A DNA stretch of 20,951 nt from a virus (IMGVR_UViG_3300030108_005733:1-20951); one strand, 5' to 3'. Positions 7,828-15,302 are shown, counted from the first letter of the stretch. Notes: generated from the letters alone by a model not told the origin. Program-made: numbers and translations.

Positions 7828-8250
7828 CTAAGCCGTTAATCCAGAACCAGTCAAACGATACATAGAGGCAGTTGGGATCCCTGTCAGTTCAGCGAATACT
7901 TCGAAACCACAAGTTCCATGTCGAGAGGTTAGATATACCTCTTTGCATTTAACATTGAAAGTTACTGAATCACCAGCATCTGCTAATGTAATATAGTGAT
8001 GACCCGAGCCTGTAACAGCGTCAGCACCAATTTGTGCATCAGCACCATCAACGGCAGTGTTGAAGTGAACTAACAGCTGCCCAGAAGTAGAGCCCGAATT
8101 AATCACAGTAATTGATTTGGTAACATACGGAAACTGAACCTTTGTTTCCTGCGCGGCTACCATTAAACCATTAGAACCAGTGATGTATGGCACTCCGCTT
8201 ACTTGATAAGCTCCTACTTGTCTTAACCCTTGTCCTTTATAAACTGACAT
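7828..8250 (-). CDS. Small beta-rich structural protein, function unknown
   Basis: A 140-residue protein starting MSVYKGQGLRQVGAYQVSG and dominated by alternating beta strands with Gly/Ser/Thr turns. One region resembles an immunoglobulin-like or jelly-roll fold (SITVINSGSTSGQLLVHF ... HHYITLADAGDSVTF). No signal peptide or catalytic motif is seen. It is preceded by AGGAG and lies nine bases after the bS21 gene. Size, fold style and setting among virion genes suggest a head decoration or neck protein, but I cannot match it to a named T4 protein. Confidence 0.6.
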   Translation of the reverse strand: MSVYKGQGLRQVGAYQVSGVPYITGSNGLMVAAQETKVQFPYVTKSITVINSGSTSGQLLVHFNTAVDGADAQIGADAVTGSGHHYITLADAGDSVTFNVKCKEVYLTSRHGTCGFEVFAELTGIPTASMYRLTGSGLTA

Positions 8251-8259
8251 TATTATCTC

Positions 8260-8478
8260 CTAGTCTCTATTTTTTTGTTCCCATTCTTGGCGTAGCTGCT
8301 TATACACCTTCTTTCTTCGAATCTTTTTGAGTCTTCTTATTTTAGAAGGCTTTACAAAATGTTGTCTTTCCAACACCTCTCTAAGAAAACCCTCTTTCTT
8401 ACATTTCTTAATAAATCTTTTTATTGCTCTCTTAGGATCTTCGTTTCTCCTAACGTACACTTCCATATTGATTCCCAT
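8260..8478 (-). CDS. rpsU: Ribosomal protein bS21 homologue (phage-encoded)
   Basis: Cellular bS21 is a small basic protein of the 30S subunit that sits near the anti-Shine-Dalgarno end of 16S rRNA and helps mRNA binding at initiation. This 72-residue product matches it over most of its length: V-V-R-NE-(D)P-AI-RF--KC-K-GFL-EV--R--F-KPS--R, corresponding to the E. coli pattern V-V-ENEPFD-AL-RF-R-CEKAG-L-EV-RRE-YEKPT. The C-terminal third is the usual Arg/Lys-rich tail. The first ATG overlaps the stop of the 127-residue gene (TAATG); an internal ATG four codons on (MEVYVRRNE) gives a more typical bS21 start and has GGGA upstream. S21 genes are known in some phages, including marine ones. Placement among head genes implies late expression. 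Replacement of host S21 to favour phage mRNAs is a hypothesis. Confidence 0.87.
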   Translation of the reverse strand: MGINMEVYVRRNEDPKRAIKRFIKKCKKEGFLREVLERQHFVKPSKIRRLKKIRRKKVYKQLRQEWEQKNRD

Positions 8479-8861
8479 TAGATTAGTTTACTCCAGTTAC
8501 TATTAAATAGTCCAGAAATGTCAACTCCAGGATCTCCAGGTGAAATATTTGACAAAGGAGAGTGAGAATTTGATTCACTGGGTGAAGGTTCAGTGCCTTC
8601 AAAAATGTTTACACCATTGTAAGAATTTTTTCCAATGGCATCCATCATTCTTTTTCTTTGTTCTTGAATTTTCTTTTTAGCCAGTTCATTATTTGGTTTT
8701 GGCTTAGAAACTTGTTTTTGTTCTTGGATAACTGGTGCTGTGTCAACACCCTTTACAACCTCACTAATAATCCCGGAAAGCACACCTTCTTCAAAGATAA
8801 CTTCCTTGATGCATTGCTTGATTAGTGGTTTAAGAACTTTTTTCAATTCGTTTTTTTTCAT
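8478..8861 (-). CDS. Small lysine-rich protein in prohead-core position, function unknown
   Basis: A 127-residue protein. The N-terminus (1-40: KKNELKKVLKPLIKQCIKEV, then IFEEGVLSGIISEVVKG) is an amphipathic helix that I have seen in small conserved proteins of marine T4-like phages. A charged segment follows (about 45-75, KPKPNNELAKKKIQEQRKR), then a Ser/Pro/Gly-rich C-terminal half. No catalytic motif or membrane segment is seen. It starts four bases after the protease gene and its stop overlaps the bS21 start. A prohead core component, by analogy with T4 gp67/gp68 near gene 21, is possible, but there is no sequence proof. Confidence 0.55.
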   Translation of the reverse strand: MKKNELKKVLKPLIKQCIKEVIFEEGVLSGIISEVVKGVDTAPVIQEQKQVSKPKPNNELAKKKIQEQRKRMMDAIGKNSYNGVNIFEGTEPSPSESNSHSPLSNISPGDPGVDISGLFNSNWSKLI

Positions 8862-8865
8862 AATC

Positions 8866-9477
8866 TCACTTTAATATATCGTAAAGCGCTCGATTAATCC
8901 GATCCGCTTTTGTCCAAACTTTGTTTTGTATTTCTCTTTGTTGATTTTCAGAAAGAGCTAAATAAGCGTTTGTCGTTGAGGGCTCTGAAACAATGTCAAA
9001 ACAAATCAACTGAAAATCATCCTCGACAATTATTCCTCTATGATTCTCCTGTACAGAACCCATGCCTCTCGAAGAAATACCAAGAGAGACGCCAGATTTA
9101 GCCAGAGACTTAAGAATGTTGCCAGAGGGGGTATCGAGAGCGCGGAGCTTGCCCATAACACGATCGCCATCCCACCAACATTGTGTCACAATATGAGAAA
9201 CATTGCGAAGATTAATTACCGAATCATCTGGGTGATCTAACTCACCAAGGGCTCGGTTTTCATTAATAATTTTTTGATAGTTTTCTACTTCCCTCATCAA
9301 AACCGATTTAGGATAAATTCTACCATTGCCGTTTTTTTGCTCAGCACATTGAATGATTCCTGTGAGAAACACAGCGCCCTCTTCATTAACCATTCGCTTT
9401 TCAGCCTCGGTTAAAAAATCCTGACAGATGCCTCCATCACACAACTCATAATATTCTCTAAGTACAACTTTACTCAT
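8866..9477 (-). CDS. 21: Prohead core protease, T4 gp21-like
   Basis: Serine protease that assembles inside the prohead and cleaves scaffold, capsid protein and packaged internal proteins, usually after (L/I)-x-E. The 203 residues match the T4 gp21 size. The His motif GELDHPDD with His82 and the Ser motif SLGISSRGMGS with Ser136 (or Ser135) are both present, with the usual spacing of about 54 residues. The N-terminal region AEQKNGNGRIYPKSVL is also typical of these prohead proteases. The gene starts behind AGGATG, just after a hairpin terminator, and precedes a small prohead-core-like gene. It is intact. Confidence 0.9.
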   Translation of the reverse strand: MSKVVLREYYELCDGGICQDFLTEAEKRMVNEEGAVFLTGIIQCAEQKNGNGRIYPKSVLMREVENYQKIINENRALGELDHPDDSVINLRNVSHIVTQCWWDGDRVMGKLRALDTPSGNILKSLAKSGVSLGISSRGMGSVQENHRGIIVEDDFQLICFDIVSEPSTTNAYLALSENQQREIQNKVWTKADRINRALYDILK

Positions 9478-9490
9478 TTTTACATCCTGG

Positions 9491-9568
9491 TTAAAAAGCG
9501 GGCGCTACCCGCCCGATTAAGCTTCCTCGGCAACAGTTAGCAACTCTTGGAATCATGTATCGTTTCAT
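9491..9568 (-). CDS. Possible 25-residue micro-ORF with a strong ribosome binding site
   Basis: A very short frame (MKRYMIPRVANCC..., 25 codons plus stop) starts two bases after the stop of the membrane protein gene. Its ribosome binding site, GGAGG with five bases to the ATG, is among the best in the window, although the same bases encode the last Gly-Gly of the preceding gene. The frame ends inside the T run of the terminator hairpin. No homologue is known to me. It may be a real micropeptide, a translated leader affecting the terminator, or chance. Confidence 0.3.
   Translation of the reverse strand: MKRYMIPRVANCCRGSLIGRVAPAF
9493..9515 (-). terminator. GC-rich hairpin terminator between the portal block and the protease
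   Basis: The minus strand reads CGGGCG, loop GGTAG, CGCCCG, then CTTTTT: a perfect six-pair GC stem followed by a T run. It is the strongest rho-independent terminator signature in the window. It lies only 16 bases before the protease ATG, so it probably sets the dose between upstream and downstream genes or requires antitermination. Confidence 0.75.
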
Positions 9569-9569
9569 C

Positions 9570-9857
9570 TTAGCCTCCGAAATTAATATTTAAACCATCA
9601 TCATTAAACAACATTGACAATGTATAGCTCGTTCCAGAACTTAAACACCCTAGAAGCAAGGCATTGACAAAATTATAGTCAAATATAAATAGTTCTGTAT
9701 ATCCGTTTACGCAGAACAAAAATACACCAACCCAAAAGCCCATACACATTGGACAATGAAAAAAATGATGTTTTGGTCTAATCTTCTTGAAGATGGTCCC
9801 ATAGACCAATATTAATGTAAGACCATAAGATATAAGAATAAAGTATAATAGTTCCAT
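9570..9857 (-). CDS. Small membrane protein with CxxC-GFW motif (DUF1360-like)
   Basis: A protein of 95 residues from the ATG at 9857 (a GTG one codon earlier is possible). The first 21 residues form a hydrophobic segment (LLYFILISYGLTLILVYG). Then come the basic KKIRPK and the motif HCPMCMGFWVG, followed by a second hydrophobic segment (VFLFC) and a third weaker one (NALLLGCLSS). The C-x2-C-x-GFW pattern resembles small membrane proteins of the DUF1360 type found in bacteria and phages; their function is unknown. The ATG overlaps the stop of the upstream degenerate copy (TGATG). Its location among head genes is unusual for a membrane protein. Prohead assembly at the inner membrane, as in T4, could explain it, but that is speculation. 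Confidence 0.6.
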   Translation of the reverse strand: MELLYFILISYGLTLILVYGTIFKKIRPKHHFFHCPMCMGFWVGVFLFCVNGYTELFIFDYNFVNALLLGCLSSGTSYTLSMLFNDDGLNINFGG

Positions 9858-9934
9858 CACTGCCTAGGGGCCCCATAAACTAACAATATCATGAGGCTAT
9901 AAGATATAATAATAAAGTAAACTAACTGCTCCAT
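9857..9934 (-). pseudogene. Truncated tandem copy of the small membrane protein gene (25 codons)
   Basis: A 25-codon frame starts on the stop codon of the 178-residue gene (TAATG) and ends on the start codon of the membrane protein gene (TGATG). Its product begins MEQLVYFIIISYS and continues through LVYG, aligning with MELLYFILISYG ... LVYG at the N-terminus of the next gene with one inserted residue. The bases align too (TACTTTATT-TTATATCTTAT in both). It diverges after LVYG and stops at APRQ. It could be a dead duplicate or a short, single-span membrane micropeptide kept in translational coupling; both stop/start overlaps are intact. Confidence 0.6.
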
Positions 9935-10470
9935 TACTCCCTGTATGTGAAGCTTATCCCATATGGGCTGCGAATATAGATTGGCCGTAGCGTGCCCTTA
10001 GTGTCACTGTGCCTGCCAGGATCATATTCAGTTGATTCTTCTTCGTCTGGTGCTGTGAGTCTCCTATCTTGTTCTTTCTCAAAAGCATCCATATATTCAA
10101 AGTATGGTTTCTCTTCCTCAATAAAATTAGCGATAGAAACTAAACTAACACTTATAACATTTAAATCTTTGTTGTCCAAAATCTTTGCCTCCATGGAACC
10201 GTGAAGGCTCCCGCCCTGAACGCTGTCTGGGGATATGACGCCCTTCTTACTAAGGTGGTTAAAAAGCTTATCCTGCGTTTGGTAAACCGCTTCTGACATA
10301 CTTTCCTTTGGAAAAGCAACAATCTTCTTTTTTTTGACCATCACCACAATGTCCACATCTGCATGGTCCCTAATAATAATGTCACCACTTAAGGTTCTTC
10401 TGGCGTTTAATTTAAAAACCAGATCTTCAACGGCCTCAGTTGGATCAATTGTGATATGTATATCAGCCAT
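9934..10470 (-). CDS. Conserved-looking phage protein of unknown function, downstream of portal
   Basis: A 178-residue soluble protein. Residues 1-75 alternate strands and charged turns (DIHITIDPTEAVEDLVFKL, RRTLSGDIIIRDHADVDIVV, then KKKK). The middle (about 95-125) is another alpha/beta segment and the C-terminus is Asp/Glu-rich, then ends RSPYGISFTYRE. No known motif is recognised. It overlaps the end of the 275-residue gene by eight bases, so the two are likely translated together. Position between portal and protease corresponds to the prohead core genes 67/68 of T4, but those are small acidic proteins and this does not look like them. Confidence 0.6.
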   Translation of the reverse strand: MADIHITIDPTEAVEDLVFKLNARRTLSGDIIIRDHADVDIVVMVKKKKIVAFPKESMSEAVYQTQDKLFNHLSKKGVISPDSVQGGSLHGSMEAKILDNKDLNVISVSLVSIANFIEEEKPYFEYMDAFEKEQDRRLTAPDEEESTEYDPGRHSDTKGTLRPIYIRSPYGISFTYRE

Positions 10471-11290
10471 CAGATTGTATTTCCTTAACCAGTTTTTGAA
10501 TTTTTAAAACCTGCTTGATCATACTATCATCGACCTGGCTTGTCTTATACTCCTCGATAATGCTAATAACTTTTTTAGCTGACTCCAGCATGTTTGAATC
10601 TTCTTTTACCTCTTCCATATCAAGCGAATCATTAACAACCCCCTTCAATCTTGATATTTCCTCATTTAGATAAGTCTTAAGACCGATACCATCGTCAGAG
10701 AAAGAGTAGATATATTGCACCAACAACTCTCTTTGCTCCTCCTGAAGTTCTCCATAAGTTTCGTTGAATTTCTTAATAAATGTCTTAAATGTCAACTTAT
10801 CGATGGGCTTCATCTTTTCTTTTTGCTCTTCATTAATTGACATCATGTTCTTGACAATTTGTTTTTCAAGCATCACTCTTTTTTTGACTGTCAGTTCATC
10901 ATTGAAGATTTGAGAAAGAGTGGCCAAGTCTTTGTAGTTGGGAATAAAATTGGAGAAAACGCTTTTAGATAAATCTTTGTTAACCCTAGAGATCAGATGG
11001 CTTTGTTGCTCATAGACCTCGGGGTTTTTAAAACCAGACCAATAAATCATTTTTGCTTCGTAAAGAATCTTTTCAGCCGTAGAATAATCAAGTTCCCTGC
11101 TCTCTAACACATCCCTATACAAAGTAAGCTCTTTTCCCAGAATGGAGTCCTTCTTAAAATACTCCTTTATAATAGAAAGAACACAATCCTTTCTTTCTTT
11201 ATCGTCTTGCACGATGCTCTTAGTTAATTCTTTTACCAGAGATTCGTACAGAAACATCGTATTTCGTTTCTTATTGTGCCTGAGTTTCAT
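10463..11290 (-). CDS. Helical protein of unknown function, coupled to portal gene
   Basis: A 275-residue, lysine- and glutamate-rich, almost wholly helical protein starting KLRHNKKRNTMFLYESLVKE. Similar proteins follow the portal gene in marine T4-like phages as far as I recall, with no assigned function. No catalytic motif, signal peptide or membrane segment is seen. Helical stretches at about 140-165 and 220-245 could form coiled coils. Its ATG lies 20 bases inside the end of the portal gene, which implies translational coupling and a matched dose. A portal or prohead-core assembly role is inferred from this coupling only. Confidence 0.65.
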   Translation of the reverse strand: MKLRHNKKRNTMFLYESLVKELTKSIVQDDKERKDCVLSIIKEYFKKDSILGKELTLYRDVLESRELDYSTAEKILYEAKMIYWSGFKNPEVYEQQSHLISRVNKDLSKSVFSNFIPNYKDLATLSQIFNDELTVKKRVMLEKQIVKNMMSINEEQKEKMKPIDKLTFKTFIKKFNETYGELQEEQRELLVQYIYSFSDDGIGLKTYLNEEISRLKGVVNDSLDMEEVKEDSNMLESAKKVISIIEEYKTSQVDDSMIKQVLKIQKLVKEIQSDG

Positions 11291-13187
11291 TGTTTTTGTT
11301 CTCCAATTCTGTAATCAGTGTTCTAACCTTGTTGTTAGTTTCAATTAAGATTGCTTCTTCATCTTTATAATTAGATTCTTCCCCCTCCATAAGACCTTTT
11401 GATAGGCGACCTAAGTCTTTTAATCCTGGGTGGAGCTTTCTTGGTGTGCTAAATTCTGGCGTGTGGTTTCTCTTATAACTTTTTGTCCTTGGGCCAGCGC
11501 TAACTCGACCATCAACTTCAACCGGATGATAGACTTTGCCCTTCGCGCCTGGAGTTAAGTACCCATCATCTCGCTTACCCGGTGGAGGGGTTGCCAAAAG
11601 TGGAGACTCCTCTGGAGATTCCTCTGGTGTTTCTTCTGGCGTTTCTTCGGCAGCATCATCACCAAGATCTAAATCTATATCAGCGGTATCACCCCCAATA
11701 TCATCAGGGGTAAAATCTGCTGCTACTTCTTCTGCTTCCGAAACAGTATCAAGTGCCGTCTGGAACTTCCGGTCTGAGAAGAGTTCTCTTTGGTTACGAA
11801 TAAATTCTTCCTCAGATAAGTCAAAAATATTCTTAGCAACCCAACGTCGACTAAAGTATCCTTCTGTAGCTGATGAAGCAATATCGAACTTCTGCTTCCA
11901 ATGTTCCAGTTCTTGCAACTCTGCAATCTTAGAGGGATTACTTAATTTAAGTTTAAAAGAAACTAGGTCGCTGCCACGATACCCAAGAGAATAAAGATGG
12001 ACAATGCCTATTTTTTCAAGCTCAGAAATAATAACCCTCTGTAGTCTCTGGATTGTTCTAGCAAAACGGATGTCCTTTTGTGCAAGAGTTGTCTTGTCTT
12101 CATCAGCACCCTCACCACGTGAAAGATACGACTGAGGAACTTTAAGGGCCGAAAACAGTTTATCTCTCATATATTTGATATCGTCGATATCTCCAGTATA
12201 TGTCCCGCCCGGTAAAGTTTCGATTCTTGTCGAAATACCACCACGGACTGGGATAAAATAATCTTCCTCAACAGAAAGAGGATTATATCTTAAATCAACA
12301 CGACCAGTATCAGGGTCAACAACCTGATTACGCTTCATTTGGGTCATGATTTTTTGCATGTATTGTTCCAAATCTTGAGGCGGAACATTTCCTGTGTCAA
12401 TATAGAACACTCGGCGTTCTGGTGAGCGAACAATACGATAAGCCATCACTGCATCTTCAAGAAGAGTTAGTTGTCGCCAAATACGACGGGCAGGCTCAAG
12501 AACAGACGTGCCGTAAGGAGCATGTTTGTCGTTTCCAAGGATCCTGAAGTGTGCGATTTGCCAATTTTCAAATGTCATGCCGGCCTGGTTCCACTGAAAT
12601 TGGACATAGTTTGGATTAGTTTTATCTTCTCCTTCTATTCTCTCAACTTCATTGTATGGAAGGCTGATTACATTTTTAATACCATGCTCTTCGTCAACGT
12701 CGATATATAAAAAATAATCCCCGTACTTACACATCGTTCGACACCAGCCAAAAAGGTTGAATTCGATATTCAATATATTATGATAAAGCGTGTGTAGGAC
12801 AGTTTTGATTTCCTCATTTGTACAATCAATCCGTAGAAGAGGTTGTAAATCAGAGGATGTCGTCATCTCATCTGCGTATATATCCAAGGCAGAAGCAATC
12901 TCTGGGGTATACTCCATTTGATCAAAATCAGCATAACGTTCAACGCGATTTTGAGATGAAATTATATTCGATTGAAGATTGTGAAAAGGATTGTAAGATG
13001 ATTTTTTAAACTGTTGTCCACTTAAAGACCTAAACGTTTGAGCAAATTTATCAAGCTGTGAACGCCGATATTTCCGTATCGTTTGAGCGCGATAATCAAT
13101 AATAGGACCAGAAAAGATTCTAGTCAGTCTTCTAAACAAATTTGAGTTCGGATTCTTTGGATTCTTTGTATCTTTTTTAGGTGCCAT
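11271..13187 (-). CDS. 20: Portal vertex protein, T4 gp20-like
   Basis: Dodecameric ring at one head vertex through which DNA is packaged and ejected, and onto which the tail docks. The 638 residues contain gp20-family features in order: basic N-terminus with YRAQTIRKYR (about 32-41), EIASALDIYADE (96-107), the stem/wing region with RIVRSPERRVFYIDTGNVPP (251-270), LPGGTYTGDIDDIKYMRDKL (325-344) and KVPQSYLSRGEG (349-360). T4 gp20 has 524 residues; the excess here is mostly a C-terminal extension from about 480 onward, acidic and containing ETPEETPEESPEES (514-528) before a basic tail. It starts five bases after the terminase stop. The extension does not interrupt the core. Identity is firm. 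Confidence 0.93.
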   Translation of the reverse strand: MAPKKDTKNPKNPNSNLFRRLTRIFSGPIIDYRAQTIRKYRRSQLDKFAQTFRSLSGQQFKKSSYNPFHNLQSNIISSQNRVERYADFDQMEYTPEIASALDIYADEMTTSSDLQPLLRIDCTNEEIKTVLHTLYHNILNIEFNLFGWCRTMCKYGDYFLYIDVDEEHGIKNVISLPYNEVERIEGEDKTNPNYVQFQWNQAGMTFENWQIAHFRILGNDKHAPYGTSVLEPARRIWRQLTLLEDAVMAYRIVRSPERRVFYIDTGNVPPQDLEQYMQKIMTQMKRNQVVDPDTGRVDLRYNPLSVEEDYFIPVRGGISTRIETLPGGTYTGDIDDIKYMRDKLFSALKVPQSYLSRGEGADEDKTTLAQKDIRFARTIQRLQRVIISELEKIGIVHLYSLGYRGSDLVSFKLKLSNPSKIAELQELEHWKQKFDIASSATEGYFSRRWVAKNIFDLSEEEFIRNQRELFSDRKFQTALDTVSEAEEVAADFTPDDIGGDTADIDLDLGDDAAEETPEETPEESPEESPLLATPPPGKRDDGYLTPGAKGKVYHPVEVDGRVSAGPRTKSYKRNHTPEFSTPRKLHPGLKDLGRLSKGLMEGEESNYKDEEAILIETNNKVRTLITELENKNNETQAQ

Positions 13188-13192
13188 ATTTT

Positions 13193-14767
13193 TTAACCTT
13201 TATAAAGCCAAGAAAATTCTTGCGCTTGCTTGATTTGTCTTTTTCTCTCAATAGTTTTATGACCCCTCATCCCAGGAATCGTTGTATTCATAACTGTTCT
13301 GCTTTTCTTAAATGAATCCATAAGTGCCTTTCTGTATTCTGCATCCTTTTGATTCACTGTTAGTGCAGTATCTCTCACCCAACAAGCAATCGCCAAAGCC
13401 ATCACTAGGTCGTCGTTGTATCCTCGCATGGCCTCTGGCTTGTTGTTATTCCAAACAAACGTCTTGATTTCACTAAGAAGACGAGAAGAATATATGTTAA
13501 TTATGTTGTTCCTAATGAATTCTTCCAATTTTGCCAAAATCATTGGGCGAGTTTTACTGGAAGTTGTAAAACCAGGCACACAATCACTTCTCCCTTCAGC
13601 TACATATTGTTCCACATATTCGTGTGTGGATTTAACAGAGTGATAGACATTCGTATAACCTAGTTCCTTAATCTTTTCTATTACTGTGTATCCGATGTTG
13701 TTGTTTTCAATGACAAGCATACAATCACCATATTGCTTGCCAATATCCATTAAAAAAGGGGCATAATGGTCAGGAGTCATTTTACCTTGATATTCGGCGA
13801 CAATCTCCATTGTATTAAGGTTTATAACATGGAAAACAGAATAATCTTTTCCATCTCCTCGGGCAACGTCAGCAGATATCAGATATGTACAAGAGACATC
13901 ATATTGCTGCCATATCCACAAGCCACGATCATATCCAGTTCTATATTCTGGCTCTTGTATGCTTTCCTCTATTCTAGCAATATCGTTTGGATGAATCACC
14001 GTTTCACCAGACATGTTAAAGTTGCACTCAAACTCCTGTGCAATCTGTCGCCTGGACATATTCTTTGTTTCTTTCTCAAACCACTCTTGATCTCGATCAG
14101 GGTGTAAATCCCACATTAATTTAACATGATGAAAATCGTTTGCTTGCTTCTCAGCATCAATGTAAGTTTGATGAAACCAGTTACCAACACCGTTAGGTGT
14201 TGATACAACAATGCACCGACCACCAGTTGAGATTGTGGGATAGAGACCGGTCCAGAGGTCATCAAGCCCTTCTACGTGGGCAGCCTCGTCAATAACCAGC
14301 AATGACAGTGCTTCTGAACGACCGGCATCTCCGGAAGTTGATGCGGCCTTGATTTGTGATCCGTTAGTCAATTCAAATGAGCTTCTGTTATCAACAGATA
14401 TATTAGCTATTGTAATCCAATCTGGTAAATTTTTAATGATTGCTTTAACTTTTTTTACTAAATTCGATGCTGTCTGGAACTTTGTCGCCATCACAAGAAT
14501 GTTCTTGTCACGATGAAACAACATTAGCCAAGACACATAGGCAGCAGTAATTGTAGAAATACCCATCTGTCGAGCCTTCAATACTATGTTAAATCGATAA
14601 TCATTGAAGTCCTCCAGTAAGTCTTGTTGGAAGTCGTATGTTTTAAACGGGACTAAGCCGTGGATGGGGTGAGATATTTTAGCGTAATTATTAATGAAAT
14701 AGTAAGGGTCTTTACCAGATTTAACGATCTCTTTGATCAGTTGCTTTTTGGATAGTTGATAGCTCAT
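13193..14767 (-). CDS. 17: Large terminase subunit (packaging ATPase/nuclease), T4 gp17-like
   Basis: Motor that pumps DNA into the prohead and cuts the concatemer. Of the 524 residues, the N-terminal half is the ATPase: Walker A-type KARQMGIST (64-72), Walker B LLVIDEAAHV (156-165, with D160 and E161), and the coupling motif STPNGVGNW (189-197). The C-terminal half is the RNase H-like nuclease with metal-binding acidic residues in ADVARGDGKDYS (D300), LVIENNN (E354) and YNDDLVMALAI (D452/D453). All key residues are present. T4 gp17 has 610 residues, so this is a somewhat shorter, complete version. The stop is followed five bases later by the portal ATG; in T4 the sheath and tube genes lie between them. 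Confidence 0.95.
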   Translation of the reverse strand: MSYQLSKKQLIKEIVKSGKDPYYFINNYAKISHPIHGLVPFKTYDFQQDLLEDFNDYRFNIVLKARQMGISTITAAYVSWLMLFHRDKNILVMATKFQTASNLVKKVKAIIKNLPDWITIANISVDNRSSFELTNGSQIKAASTSGDAGRSEALSLLVIDEAAHVEGLDDLWTGLYPTISTGGRCIVVSTPNGVGNWFHQTYIDAEKQANDFHHVKLMWDLHPDRDQEWFEKETKNMSRRQIAQEFECNFNMSGETVIHPNDIARIEESIQEPEYRTGYDRGLWIWQQYDVSCTYLISADVARGDGKDYSVFHVINLNTMEIVAEYQGKMTPDHYAPFLMDIGKQYGDCMLVIENNNIGYTVIEKIKELGYTNVYHSVKSTHEYVEQYVAEGRSDCVPGFTTSSKTRPMILAKLEEFIRNNIINIYSSRLLSEIKTFVWNNNKPEAMRGYNDDLVMALAIACWVRDTALTVNQKDAEYRKALMDSFKKSRTVMNTTIPGMRGHKTIERKRQIKQAQEFSWLYKG

Positions 14768-14780
14768 TCATTTTCCGATT

Positions 14781-15302
14781 TTAGCGAGCAACGTCAACCT
14801 TACCCAAAGCGAGCCATTTTTTAAAAGAGTCAGCGAGACGCTCCTCACTTGCTTCTGCAACTGGGACAACATCGCCAATTCCACCAATCTTGTAGGTCAT
14901 GTTTGCTTGAACCCAGGTGCGGACTCTAGAAGTATTCTGCACAATGGCGTTTAGTTCACCTTCAGCAGTTAAAGTTAGGGTATCCCCGGTAACTTTTTTA
15001 TATTCCTTTTTAATAAAGTTTGCAACATCGTTGATACAGGATTTTAAACCATCTTCAAAACCATTACCATGAACCTCTTTTAGTTGAACCTCAGAGTGAT
15101 AAAGAACTTGTAGTTTATCACCGTGAAGCTTAACTTTAAAGCCATCCATCACCCGGCGGTCAAGAATTGGATCACCCTCTTCTCTCTTTAGACCAAAACT
15201 GTGAGATTCTCCATCATCAGTGTAACTCTCTTTGTGTCCACCATCATAAGCATAAGTTAATGCTTGGGAAATTCCTCTAATAATCTCTAACGTTGTTGCC
15301 AT
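14781..15302 (-). CDS. Unrecognised 173-residue protein upstream of terminase
   Basis: A soluble alpha/beta protein starting MATTLEIIRGISQALTYAYD behind a good AGGAG site. It has a central strand-rich region (DGFKVKLHGDKLQVLYHSEV), a helix with INDVANFIKKEYKK, and strands around VRTWVQANMTYKIGG. No motif, coiled coil or helix-turn-helix is recognisable. It ends 13 bases before the terminase start, where T4 has the small terminase gp16. It does not look like gp16, which is rich in coiled coil, so I do not name it. A virion or packaging role is inferred from position alone. Confidence 0.6.
   Translation of the reverse strand: MATTLEIIRGISQALTYAYDGGHKESYTDDGESHSFGLKREEGDPILDRRVMDGFKVKLHGDKLQVLYHSEVQLKEVHGNGFEDGLKSCINDVANFIKKEYKKVTGDTLTLTAEGELNAIVQNTSRVRTWVQANMTYKIGGIGDVVPVAEASEERLADSFKKWLALGKVDVAR

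Noticed and set aside
14781-15302. Naming the 173-residue protein as small terminase gp16
   Set aside because: Position fits, but there is no helix-turn-helix or central coiled coil, and the strand-rich content does not suit gp16.
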